NCBI RefSeq assembly: GCF_004792695.1 | Contig: NZ_SRXU01000004.1 | Coordinates: 62,001 to 126,000 of the forward strand | Source of the DNA: Sphingomonas naasensis | GTDB taxonomy: Bacteria > Pseudomonadota > Alphaproteobacteria > Sphingomonadales > Sphingomonadaceae | Direction of reading: 5' to 3' | DNA: 64,000 bases | Shown: in pieces, positions 36,189 through 44,800 of the stretch | Position numbering within the stretch: position 1 is the stretch's first letter | How the letters are laid out: each line of letters opens with the position of its first letter | Notes under the pieces: generated by a model | Told to the model about the DNA's origin: nothing | The model's database searches: none | Seen by the model: only the letters and a program-made list of their open reading frames with translations | Program-made: the position numbers and the translations under genes

Positions 36189-36815
36189 TCACTTCCTCCC
36201 GGTCAAAGTCATGCGGCCGTAGGTCGTGCGGCCCTTGCTGTTGAAATAGTCGCCTTCCGCTCCGGTCAGCCCTTGATCGAAGGTCAGTTCGGCGTAGCCG
36301 ACGTGGGGCGTGATCTGCTCGCCCATGCGCGGCTCGTTGCGGTAGCTATACATCAGCACGCAGCCGGCCCCGGGCTCGCGCAGGAGCGATGCGGCTTTGC
36401 TGGTCGAGACCGACTGCCCGGTCTTGAGCTGCACCCAGATCTTCTCCCAGCTCTGCGTGATGCGCAGCTCACCCTGCCAGGTGTCAGGGGCGCCTTCGAC
36501 GGGGTTCTTCGTGACCCCCTCGACGAGCCAGACGCCGTTGAGGTCGGGTATCTTCAAGAACATCCGCACCAACGCCCAGCGCCAGATTAGCTTGTCGAAG
36601 GCTGTGTGGACGGCCCAGAAGGCCATCCCGGCGGTGACCGGGATGATGACGGCCTTCGGGGTGCCGATCGCCAGGTGGAGTTTGTCGAACCAGTCGGTGA
36701 GCGCCGGGGCGAGCAGCGTGCTCGCCGCGGCGACACCGCCGGCCACCGCACCCAGCCACCGCCCGATGGCAGCGCGTGGGTGGTCGATGACCGCGTATTC
36801 GTGATCTGTTGCCAC
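36189..36815 (-). CDS. CBASS membrane effector, Cap15-like (2TM beta-barrel)
   Basis: A 208-residue protein with two predicted membrane helices (about residues 20-39, GRWLGAVAGGVAAASTLLAP, and 54-71, KAVIIPVTAGMAFWAVHT) followed by a beta-rich domain (LNGVWLVEGVTKN, WQGELRITQSWEKIWVQLKTG, GCVLMYSYRNEP, YAELTFDQG, YFNSKGRTTYGRMTLTG). This layout is that of the S-2TM-beta/Cap15 family, which binds a cyclic nucleotide in its barrel and disrupts the inner membrane. It lies one base upstream of the CD-NTase and probably in the same mRNA. Confidence 0.82.
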   Translation of the reverse strand: MATDHEYAVIDHPRAAIGRWLGAVAGGVAAASTLLAPALTDWFDKLHLAIGTPKAVIIPVTAGMAFWAVHTAFDKLIWRWALVRMFLKIPDLNGVWLVEGVTKNPVEGAPDTWQGELRITQSWEKIWVQLKTGQSVSTSKAASLLREPGAGCVLMYSYRNEPRMGEQITPHVGYAELTFDQGLTGAEGDYFNSKGRTTYGRMTLTGRK

Positions 36816-36918
36816 TGTGATTTCCTGTCCGGTTGCCGGCCGAGGCCGGGTTCGACGGACACGCGCTCCCCTCCGGCGTCAGCCGGATCTTCGCGGTGCC
36901 TCTGTCGAGCGAATGGGG

Positions 36919-36944
36919 GGATCCCGGCCGGTTGGCCGGGATCC
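36919..36944 (-). terminator. Strong hairpin after the AIPR-like gene
   Basis: GGATCCCGGCC (36919-36929) and GGCCGGGATCC (36934-36944) form a perfect 11-bp stem with a 4-base GGTT loop, 10 bases after the stop codon of the AIPR-like gene (36954). No T-tract follows on the minus strand, so it may need Rho. It separates the AIPR/dnd block from CBASS. Confidence 0.55.
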
Positions 36945-36953
36945 AAATTGAGG

Positions 36954-38300
36954 TCAGGCCAGCCCGTGCTTGCGCAGAAGCTCGTCCTTGTAGGCGGCTG
37001 CCACCAGGTCGCAGGCCAGGTTGTATGCGCCGCCCGACTTGCCGACCTTGGCGGGATCGAAGCCCACGCCGGCGATCATCGCGTAGAACGACTTCATGAT
37101 CGTGGGCATGTTCTGCTTGATGAAAGCGTCAGGGTCGGTGATCCACTCGACGCTGTCGTCGGTCACCTTCATCAGCGAGGTCAGGCCGTAGACCAGCGGA
37201 TACATATAGCCGTCGCCATAGGTGTAGCCGATCGGATCGCGGTAGTAGTGCGAACGGAGCACCTTGCCCTCCGACGCCATGCGCACGCCGTCGATCTTGC
37301 CGAACTTGCCCCCGGCCTTGTTGTAGCCGTCCGGCAGCAGCTTGTAGATGAGGTCGAACAGCCGCGGCATGTCCTTCATCATCGCCAGCGCGCTCTTCAC
37401 GCGTGGTTCGACGACTTCGACGATGTTGCCCTTCGTCTCGGTGGCGACGCCCTCCTCGGACATCAGCGCGTCGTAAAGCGCCACGCACTGCCCCTTGGAG
37501 GAGAAGATCACCGTCGGCGACCGCTTGACCTGCTCGGTCTCCTTGTAGTCGAGCCGGGATAGCGGGATCAGCGACAGGGCGACGAGGTCGCGCACCTTGA
37601 TGCGGCCGCCGTCGTTCGTCTTCCACTCGACCTGCTCGACCAGCGCGTCGTCGAGCGCGGTCTTGATCTCGTCGTAATAGCCCAGCTTATTGGCGCGGGC
37701 TTCGGCGGTGAGCTCCGCGTTGTTGTTGCGGGCCGCGTTGATCGCCAGCACCTTCTCCTGGAAATAGGCGAAGCCGTCGGTTTCGGACGAGGGATAGATT
37801 ACCTCGATCGGCATGCGGATCTCGGGGATCGCCGCCTTCTCCTCCTTCACCAGCTCTAGGTTCTCGTTCCAGACCTTCTTGAACTTCTCCCAGGTCTTAA
37901 GCGGCTTGACCATCGCCTCGGCCTTGTCGTCGCCATGGCGGGCGGCGAGCACCTTGCGCAGGATGAAGCGGCCGGCGGCGAGCGAGTTGTGGCCACCGTC
38001 AAGGATGCCCTCGAGGTCGGGATCGTCGAATTCCAGGCGGAAGCGGCTGCGTTCGAGCTCCTCGACCGTGCTGGCCGCGACCAGGATGCCCTTGCTCATG
38101 AAGTGGAAGATGTCTGGCTCCTTGGCCAGGCTCTCCTCGATGTCGTCGGTGACACGGCTGACCTTCGACAGACGTGGGTTCGCCTCGAGCCCGGCGCTCG
38201 AAAGCAGGTCCACCATGCTATTGAGGGAGACGGTGCCGAGCAGCTTGTTGAGCTTGCTGGTCTGACGCGCGGCGTCCTGGATCTTGAGAACAACTTGCAT
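36954..38300 (-). CDS. AIPR-like / DGQHR-related protein next to dnd genes
   Basis: A 448-residue protein. The segment DIFHFMSKGILVAASTVEEL, then LEFDDPDLEGILDGGHNSLAAGRFIL, is the equivalent of the FW-NNGI...NGGQT region of the AIPR family (abortive infection phage resistance) and of the DGQHR region in DndB-like proteins. These families share a common fold and are found with modification-based defence. The ATG at 38300 with a GGAGA site is preferred over the long frame from 38411. It is 219 bp downstream of dndA, across an inverted repeat, so it may have its own promoter. Function inferred only from context. Confidence 0.6.
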   Translation of the reverse strand: MQVVLKIQDAARQTSKLNKLLGTVSLNSMVDLLSSAGLEANPRLSKVSRVTDDIEESLAKEPDIFHFMSKGILVAASTVEELERSRFRLEFDDPDLEGILDGGHNSLAAGRFILRKVLAARHGDDKAEAMVKPLKTWEKFKKVWNENLELVKEEKAAIPEIRMPIEVIYPSSETDGFAYFQEKVLAINAARNNNAELTAEARANKLGYYDEIKTALDDALVEQVEWKTNDGGRIKVRDLVALSLIPLSRLDYKETEQVKRSPTVIFSSKGQCVALYDALMSEEGVATETKGNIVEVVEPRVKSALAMMKDMPRLFDLIYKLLPDGYNKAGGKFGKIDGVRMASEGKVLRSHYYRDPIGYTYGDGYMYPLVYGLTSLMKVTDDSVEWITDPDAFIKQNMPTIMKSFYAMIAGVGFDPAKVGKSGGAYNLACDLVAAAYKDELLRKHGLA

Positions 38301-38460
38301 AAAAAAATCTCCGTGCTTTGCAGCAGGAGATCGGGTGCGTTCAGTTGTTTGACCGGCTGGTGTTCCCATCGCGGGTGCCCGTTCGATCGTTTTCTGTCTG
38401 CTCCCGACCATCCGGCCTGGTTACCGCCTCCCCGTCCGGGTCGGCTGAGCCCTTCATACA

Positions 38461-38515
38461 GATTCGCTTAGAATGGGCAAGCACTAATTTTCAGGATGGC
38501 GATTCTAAGTGAATC
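38461..38515. promoter_or_regulatory. Inverted repeat between dndA and the AIPR-like gene
   Basis: GATTCGCTTAGAAT (38461-38474) and ATTCTAAGTGAATC (38502-38515) are inverted with 13 of 14 matches and a 27-base spacer, right after dndA on the minus strand. The AT-rich arms and spacer (ACTAATTTTC) look more like an operator over a promoter for the downstream gene than a terminator. No regulator gene is identified. Confidence 0.5.
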
Positions 38516-38519
38516 AAGG

Positions 38520-39689
38520 CTAGGCGGCGAAGCGGCGCAACTCCAGGACGGCATCGACCAACGCATCGGCGAAACCGGTCAGCTGCGTCTCGGTGGTCAG
38601 GCGGCCGGGGGACACACGGAACGCCTGTCGCGCGCGGGGCGTGTCGCCGAACATTGCGAGCAGGACGTGGCTGGTCTGGACCTTGTCCGTCGAGCACGCG
38701 CTGGAGGCCGAGAAGCTGGCGACTTGGTTGAGGCGGTGCATCAGCGCCAGCGGCTCGACGCCCGCGATCGACAGCGACACGTTGCCCGGAATGCGGTGTT
38801 CGGCGTGACCGTTGTATTGGACGCCGTCGAGTGCGCGGGTGACCCGGTCGACGAAACCTGCGCCCATGGCCTTGAGCCGGTCGCCCTCGCGTCGGCCCTC
38901 GCGGCCCGCGATTGCCAGCGCCTCTCCCATCCCCACGATCAGCGGCACGGCCAGCGTGCCCGACCGCAGGCCGCGCTCCTGTCCACCGCCCCAGACGGTT
39001 TGTTCAATCCGCGCTCTCGGCGCTCGCGACCGGGCGTATAGAGCGCCAACGCCCTTCGGGCCGTAGGCCTTGTGCCCCGAGATGCTGGCAAGATGAATGT
39101 GCTCCGCCACCACATCGACCTTGCGGTGGGCCAGCAGCTGGGCGAGGTCCGTGTGGAACAGCGCGCCATGACGCTCGGCGATCTCGCCCAGCGCGCCGAT
39201 GTCCTGAGTCGTGCCGACCTCGTTGTTGGCCGCCATCACCGACACCAGACCGGTGTCATCGCGCATAGCCGCGGCAAGCGAATCGGGATCGACGCGCGCT
39301 GTCTCGTCCACGGGCAGAACGGTGACCTCGTATCCTTCACGCGCGAGCTGTTGGAACGGCTCAGTCACGGCAGGGTGTTCGATCGCAGTGGTTATCAGGT
39401 GCCGGCGATCGGGCCTTGCCCGCGCTGCGCCGAGGATGGCGATGTTGCTGGCCTCGGTGCAGCTACCGGTGAAAACGATCTCGTTCTCGCGCGCGCCGAT
39501 GTGCGACGCGACTTGCGCCCGGGCCTTGGTTACGGCTGCCTGCGCACGGTTGCCGTGCACATGCTCCACGCTCGACGGGTTCCCGAACACCTCGGTGAAG
39601 TATGGCAGCATCGCCGCCAGCACGCGCCGGTCGGTGGGCGTCGTCGCGTTGTGGTCGAGATAGATCGGGTCGGCGCCTTGGGTGCTCAT
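38520..39689 (-). CDS. dndA: DndA-type cysteine desulfurase
   Basis: A 389-residue PLP-dependent class V aminotransferase-fold cysteine desulfurase of the NifS/IscS type. It supplies sulphur for DNA phosphorothioation. The N-terminal PIYLDHNATTPTD, the PLP lysine region LASISGHKAYGPKGVGALY and the mobile-loop cysteine in FSASSACSTDKVQTSHVL are all intact. The ATG at 39689 overlaps the stop of dndE by 4 bases (ATGA). Placement of a dedicated desulfurase within dndBCDE identifies it as dndA rather than chromosomal iscS. Confidence 0.92.
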   Translation of the reverse strand: MSTQGADPIYLDHNATTPTDRRVLAAMLPYFTEVFGNPSSVEHVHGNRAQAAVTKARAQVASHIGARENEIVFTGSCTEASNIAILGAARARPDRRHLITTAIEHPAVTEPFQQLAREGYEVTVLPVDETARVDPDSLAAAMRDDTGLVSVMAANNEVGTTQDIGALGEIAERHGALFHTDLAQLLAHRKVDVVAEHIHLASISGHKAYGPKGVGALYARSRAPRARIEQTVWGGGQERGLRSGTLAVPLIVGMGEALAIAGREGRREGDRLKAMGAGFVDRVTRALDGVQYNGHAEHRIPGNVSLSIAGVEPLALMHRLNQVASFSASSACSTDKVQTSHVLLAMFGDTPRARQAFRVSPGRLTTETQLTGFADALVDAVLELRRFAA

Positions 39690-40057
39690 GCCGCGAGCGC
39701 CAACCGCGCGACGTCGACGGGCGCCTTCGCGCGCACCGCAAGCGTCGCTACGCCGCGGTGGACGTGGGCGCGCAGACGGCTCACCTGCTCCTCCTCGGAC
39801 AGCTTGGTGCCGGCATCGCCTTCCTCGACCAGACGCAGCATTGCGGCGATCATCGAATGGTAGTCGCCGGTGAGCGTATAGGCGTTGAATTCCTGGCCCG
39901 CCTCGTCCGTGATTGTGCCCGGACCCACCGCGCCCTCTTCGAGCGACAGCATGATCGCCATGCGGCAAAGCAGGTTTGGCGTCAGGCCGGTGCGCTGGCG
40001 CAGCGAACGCAGGCGGCTGGTGGCGTCGGCCGAAATCTTAAGTTTGGTGAACCGCAT
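39686..40057 (-). CDS. dndE: DNA sulfur modification protein DndE
   Basis: A 123-residue protein of the DndE family, a small helical DNA-binding component. It starts MRFTKLKISADATSRLRSLRQRTGLTPNLLCRMAI, the typical DndE N-terminus. ATG 40057 has a GAGGAG ribosome-binding site and lies inside the 3' end of dndD (20-base overlap). Length fits the family. Confidence 0.9.
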   Translation of the reverse strand: MRFTKLKISADATSRLRSLRQRTGLTPNLLCRMAIMLSLEEGAVGPGTITDEAGQEFNAYTLTGDYHSMIAAMLRLVEEGDAGTKLSEEEQVSRLRAHVHRGVATLAVRAKAPVDVARLALAA

Positions 40058-42044
40058 TGGCGGTCTCCTCGTCATCGAAGTAGCCGGGCGTCGCAACGGT
40101 CGCGCGCCGGTCGGGATCATAGTCGAGCCGGTAGGTGTGGCTGACCGCCGGCATCAGCCGGTCGAGCAGTGCCTCGTCGACCTCGGTGTCTGTCGACAGC
40201 ACGATCACCTGATGACTGGCTGCTGGGAAGTAACGCTCGACTAGTGCCGCGCGGTGTTCCGAATCCAGCCGCGCGAGGGGCGTGTCGATGATCATCGGCA
40301 GCGCACGTCCGCTGGTCCGCGCGAGCGCCCAAAGCATGGCGATGGCGTAGACCTGCTTCTCGCCCGCGGACAGCGCCGCCTTGGGTATCTCGTGCCCGTC
40401 GCGGTCGATCAAAACTGTCTCGAAGGTCGCGCTGTCGATGCGGACGTCGGCGACGAAGCCTTCCTTACGCGCGAGGAGGTTGAAGCGCTGCACGAACTCG
40501 CGCTGGAGGCGCGACAGCTTCGTGTCGAGCAGCCGCTTCTCGTATTGCTGCAGAGCCTGGCCGATCCGTCCTGCAAGCGCGGCTCGACCTTCCGACGCCT
40601 CGGCGTCCGCTTGGCTCTTCAGCAGGCGGTCGCGCTCGCGGCGAAGGTTGGAACGGCGGAACTCGAGGCTCTTGAGCTCCTCGCTGCGGGCGCGCTGCTC
40701 TGCCTCGATCGCGCCGACCTGCTGCTCGGCGAGCGTCAGTTCGTCCAGGATGACGCCGGCGGCTGCGCCCGACGCGCGGACGAGGTTCGCCTCGACTTCC
40801 CGCAGGCGTCCACCAAGCCGGTCCAGCTCCGAAGCCAGAAGCGCCGCCTTCGCCGCCGTCGTCTCGCGGACTTCCCGCAGTTGGGCGAGCAGCCCAGTGC
40901 GTTGGCTGGCCTCCATGTCGTCGAGCGGATTGCCAGACTGGTCGACCGGCGTAGCAGCATCGGCGGCTAAGAACGCCTCCAGATCGCGCCAGTGCGGATC
41001 CTTCCACTGGGCAGAACGCGGCGGATGACCGGTGCCGCGCCATGCGAGCAGCCTCTCGCGAAGTGCGGCCGCCTCGGCGCCCGTGCCCCCCCGTGCGCGC
41101 GACAGTTCCTCGACCGCGCGGGCGGCGAGCTTCGGTGCCATCGCGAAAGGGAGCAGGCCGCCGGCCATCTCGCGCAGTTCGGCTTCCCGTCGGGCAAGCT
41201 GCTGCTTGAGCTCGCTCTGTGACGCTTCGAGCGAAGCGCGCTGGTTCGCGGCGTCGCCACCCTCGGCGGTGAACCGCTGACGTGCGTTTGCTGCCAGTCG
41301 CGCCTGACCCAGGCGCCGTGACGTCAGTTCGGCCACCAGTTCCTGCGCATCGGCGATGCGCTCGCTGAGCTCGGCCTCCTCGCGCACGATCGCCTCCAGC
41401 CGCGCGGCCGTCTCGGCATTCTCGCGCTTGCCCCGGCGGGCCATGAAGAGGCCAAGGTCAGTGCGAAGCCGGCCGACCAGTTCGATCCCGAGCAGTCCGC
41501 GCATGGCGTCGGCCAGCCCGTCGTTGACCTCGTCGCTGGCGATTTCGGCGATCTTCTCGCCGTCGAAGAAGAACAGCTGTGATACGCCGGGCGGGATCAG
41601 TTCCTGCAGGAAGTGGTGCCATTCGTCGCGGGGCACGCTTTCGACCGGCTTGCCGTCCTTTTCAAGGATCAGCGTCTCGACCGCCTTCGCGCCCTTCGCC
41701 GTCCATCGGCGCACGACGCGGTAGCGCTGAACGACGCCGCCTTCGGCATAGTCAAATTCGAGTCCGACCGACGCCGACCGGGCAATGTTGCCGCCAGGCC
41801 CTGCGTGCATGCGAGAGCGGAGGTGGGATTCGTATTCGCTCTGGCCTACGCGGTGGCCGAGCGCGCGTCGGCCATAGAGGGCAAGACGCACCGCTTCGAG
41901 CAGGGTGGTCTTGCCTGCGCCGTTGCGTCCGCCGAACAGGATGACCGGCGTCTCGCGCCCGGGCTGCGTGCGGGGCACAAGGTCCAGCACCTGCCGACCG
42001 GCGTAGAGCCCGAAGTTCTCGATCTCGATGGTGCGGAGAATCAT
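40038..42044 (-). CDS. dndD: DNA sulfur modification protein DndD (SMC/Rad50-like ATPase)
   Basis: A 668-residue ATPase. Walker A is FGGRNGAGKTT (37-47) after MILRTIEIENFGLYAGRQ, a central region rich in Glu, Arg and Ala predicted to be coiled coil follows, and the C-terminal signature ALSAGEKQVYAIAMLWAL with Walker B LPMIIDTPLARLDSEHR completes the ABC/SMC fold. DndD supports phosphorothioate introduction and may sense or nick DNA. The ATG at 42044 overlaps the dndC stop (ATGA). Intact. Confidence 0.93.
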   Translation of the reverse strand: MILRTIEIENFGLYAGRQVLDLVPRTQPGRETPVILFGGRNGAGKTTLLEAVRLALYGRRALGHRVGQSEYESHLRSRMHAGPGGNIARSASVGLEFDYAEGGVVQRYRVVRRWTAKGAKAVETLILEKDGKPVESVPRDEWHHFLQELIPPGVSQLFFFDGEKIAEIASDEVNDGLADAMRGLLGIELVGRLRTDLGLFMARRGKRENAETAARLEAIVREEAELSERIADAQELVAELTSRRLGQARLAANARQRFTAEGGDAANQRASLEASQSELKQQLARREAELREMAGGLLPFAMAPKLAARAVEELSRARGGTGAEAAALRERLLAWRGTGHPPRSAQWKDPHWRDLEAFLAADAATPVDQSGNPLDDMEASQRTGLLAQLREVRETTAAKAALLASELDRLGGRLREVEANLVRASGAAAGVILDELTLAEQQVGAIEAEQRARSEELKSLEFRRSNLRRERDRLLKSQADAEASEGRAALAGRIGQALQQYEKRLLDTKLSRLQREFVQRFNLLARKEGFVADVRIDSATFETVLIDRDGHEIPKAALSAGEKQVYAIAMLWALARTSGRALPMIIDTPLARLDSEHRAALVERYFPAASHQVIVLSTDTEVDEALLDRLMPAVSHTYRLDYDPDRRATVATPGYFDDEETANAVHQT

Positions 42045-43546
42045 TGCGAGTCCTCCTCGCCATCGAAGGGCTGTTCGAGTTCCTCGTCGAGTTCGTTGAG
42101 GTTCGCCGCCTCGGGCATGTCGAGCGAGACCCGCCGCTCCGACACCAGCACGTCCAGGTCGCGCCACTCCTGCTTGAAGACGTCCTCGATGCGGGTGTGC
42201 ACGGCGTGCCGGCGCTTCAAGCCATGGGACGCGCGCTCGATGTCGAGCAGGCGCATGACTAGCTCTGTCGGCACGTCGTTCTCCTCGCAGATCGCGTTGA
42301 GCAACTCGCCGTCGTCGGCGGTGAACGCCACGGCGTCTTCCGATACCCAGTCGGGTTCGACGAAGCCGTTGTCCTTGCCCAGCGTGTCGCGGACGATGCG
42401 CGGCACCGAGTCCGGCCAATCGCCATTCTCGGTCCGCCACAGGCGACGGATCTCGTGCAGCTCCGCCTCGTGGATCAGGATCGGCGCCTCGCCAGCCGGC
42501 GCCTCGTCGGCGACCTGGCGCTGCGTCTCGAGCAGGCCCCGTAGCAGCTCGCGGCGGAAGTCCATCGTGTAGGGCCCGGGCATTACGCGGTCGGTCTCGC
42601 CGATGAAGGACACCTTCCCGGTCCGGCGCCGATAGTCGCGGTACTTCAGCTTTTTCGCGGGATCCTGCGTGGCCGCCAGCTTGTCGCGGTAGTCGAGCAG
42701 CGGGGTGAGCCACTCCTCGCCGGAATCGATCATCGCCTCCATCGCCTTGTCGCGTTCGACCACGGTGCAGACCCAGCAGCCGAACCGTGAATTGCCGCAA
42801 GAAGGTGTCGAGGTGTCGACCACCAGCGGGCATTCGCCCGAGGCCGCATTGCGATACATAGCGACGAGATCGCGGTTATCGTTGCCCCACGGCGACTGGT
42901 TCTGAAGCAAGTAGGTCCAGACGTCGTCGGTCGAGAACTCGGCGATCGGCGCGTAGACGAACGCGTTGAGCAGGGACGAATGGCGGGAGAGCCGCGAGCC
43001 TTCGATCTTGTGGAGCGACATGACCTGCGCGCGCGTGGCCGATTCCTGGCGCCGCACGCCGAGCACCATCACAACCTCGCCGAACTCCGCAACGCGGCTC
43101 CGGATGAAGTCGTTCGCCGGCTCGATCTTCAGACGCTCGGTGCACCAGCGGAACCGGCGCGACGGTGCCGGGTATCCGCGACCGATGAGGTTGACCCAGA
43201 AGCTCTTGTCGACCTCGGGCACGACCTTGTGCGTCTCGATGGGCATGCCCTGCTCGACGGCCGCCTTCGCGATGCGTTCGAGTGACACGTCGATGTAGTG
43301 CGACACAACAGGGGTCTCCACCAGCGTGTCGGACGAGATGACGTAGATCTTCTTGGTGCGCTGCTCTTCCGGCAGCGCGGAGATCGCGGCCCAGATCAAC
43401 TGCAATGCGGTGGTGGAGTCCTTCCCGCCGGAATATCCGACCACCCAGGGACGATTGTCGCTGAGGTAAATCTCGCGAACATCGTCGTGGATGCGCTTCA
43501 ACCGCGCAACTCCATCATCCAATACGGCTTTTCCCATTTTTCCCAC
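42041..43546 (-). CDS. dndC: DNA sulfur modification protein DndC (PAPS reductase-like)
   Basis: A 501-residue ATP pyrophosphatase that activates DNA for sulphur insertion. The PP-loop SGGKDST is at residues 39-45, and the iron-sulphur cysteine region SCGNSRFGCWVCTVVERDKAM follows near residue 250. RWCTERLKIEP is also typical of DndC. A C-terminal acidic tail (ELDEELEQPFDGEED) ends the protein. It overlaps dndD by 4 bases and is 17 bp after dndB, in one operon. Confidence 0.94.
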   Translation of the reverse strand: MGKMGKAVLDDGVARLKRIHDDVREIYLSDNRPWVVGYSGGKDSTTALQLIWAAISALPEEQRTKKIYVISSDTLVETPVVSHYIDVSLERIAKAAVEQGMPIETHKVVPEVDKSFWVNLIGRGYPAPSRRFRWCTERLKIEPANDFIRSRVAEFGEVVMVLGVRRQESATRAQVMSLHKIEGSRLSRHSSLLNAFVYAPIAEFSTDDVWTYLLQNQSPWGNDNRDLVAMYRNAASGECPLVVDTSTPSCGNSRFGCWVCTVVERDKAMEAMIDSGEEWLTPLLDYRDKLAATQDPAKKLKYRDYRRRTGKVSFIGETDRVMPGPYTMDFRRELLRGLLETQRQVADEAPAGEAPILIHEAELHEIRRLWRTENGDWPDSVPRIVRDTLGKDNGFVEPDWVSEDAVAFTADDGELLNAICEENDVPTELVMRLLDIERASHGLKRRHAVHTRIEDVFKQEWRDLDVLVSERRVSLDMPEAANLNELDEELEQPFDGEEDSQ

Positions 43547-43563
43547 CCATCTGATTCCAAATC

Positions 43564-44616
43564 CTAGCGTGTCGCGCGCGCCGCGTCATCGACTTCTGGT
43601 GGAGTGGAACGAGAAATAAGCTCGGCCGTGAGCAGGACGCTAGCCCTCGATCGGTTGATCTTTCCGTTCACGAGCGCGCGCCCCTCCCAGATCGCCGTGT
43701 TTGAGCGCGACCAGTCCACGTCGCGTAACCCTTCCAACGCCACCTGCCAGCTGTCCGGAAGCTCGATCATCAGGCGCGCGCCGACAACCGCGATCGCCTC
43801 CAGCGCGATCCCGTGCGCATGGACTGTCTCACGGCGAAGTTCGGCCGGCGTCACCTCGCGGCGGCCGGCGGCGGTCCAGTCCGGCATGTTCTCGATCACC
43901 GCGTTCCAGAACTCGACGACCCGGTCAGGATCGGCGGCCGTGACGGTCAGCCCAGCGTCGGCAACCAGAGTGCTCACCGCCGTATGCAGGTTGCTGAACG
44001 CGAACAGCTTGCGCGAACCGGCCGTCAAGTTGGACCTAGTAAAGTCGGTCAGCTCCCGGAAGAGCGGGATCGCGTCGGCCACCGCCCGGCTGAGGCGGGC
44101 GCCCTCGTCCCGCCCGTCGTAGAACAGACGGAGCGACCGTGCGGGCTTCACGCCATGCTGGTTGAGGTCGACGAACATCTGCTGCGATCTGGTGAGCCCT
44201 TCGTCCGGGAACAATGTCACCGCGATAGTCTCATCGCCGAGCGACGGCCTGTCGCGCAGCGCCTCGATAATTCCGGCTCGACGGTGCTGCCCGTCGTTGA
44301 CCAGGATGGTAGCGCGCATGTCGATCTCAAGCGTCCCGACCGAGCGCTGCCCGGCTACCGGCTCGAACTCGAACGCGCCGTCGATCGTCGCCGACAGCGC
44401 GGACAATACGTATTCGCTAGGGTTGTCGGCCACGTATCTGGCGATCGCCGGAATGCGGGTCTTGTTCAGGTCGCGCTGGGCGCACAAGGCGATCGGAAGC
44501 TCCTCCTCGTCATACCGAAACAGCCGCTCCAGCATCCGCAACGGTATCATCGCGACGTAGAAGGCGCGTCCTGCCTGGATGCCGCGGATGGCGGCGAAGC
44601 TGTAGCTGTTGTCCAT
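43564..44616 (-). CDS. dndB: DNA sulfur modification protein DndB (DGQHR family)
   Basis: A 350-residue protein, first gene of the operon. It contains the DGQHR motif (108-112, TILVNDGQHRRAGI) and FVDLNQHGVKPARSL. DndB acts as a regulator of phosphorothioation density and probably as repressor of the dnd operon. The ATG at 44616 is chosen for an AGAGGAAAAATT ribosome-binding site; the frame upstream to 44655 is less likely. The dnd promoter lies between here and the divergent-looking but co-directional cyclase-like gene (44801). Confidence 0.9.
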   Translation of the reverse strand: MDNSYSFAAIRGIQAGRAFYVAMIPLRMLERLFRYDEEELPIALCAQRDLNKTRIPAIARYVADNPSEYVLSALSATIDGAFEFEPVAGQRSVGTLEIDMRATILVNDGQHRRAGIIEALRDRPSLGDETIAVTLFPDEGLTRSQQMFVDLNQHGVKPARSLRLFYDGRDEGARLSRAVADAIPLFRELTDFTRSNLTAGSRKLFAFSNLHTAVSTLVADAGLTVTAADPDRVVEFWNAVIENMPDWTAAGRREVTPAELRRETVHAHGIALEAIAVVGARLMIELPDSWQVALEGLRDVDWSRSNTAIWEGRALVNGKINRSRASVLLTAELISRSTPPEVDDAARATR

Positions 44617-44800
44617 AATTTTTCCTCTTTCGGACCGTGTCCGGGGAATCTTCAATCAATCTTATCTGCTGGCCGGTCGGGCACGGCCTATGCTCGAGCG
44701 TGGTCGCGCGAAGCCGCTTACGATGGCATCCCATAGGTGGGTCGAGACATGGTGCCCCGCCACCAAATACCGATGCCCGGCGGCGTTTCGCTGTCGTCGC

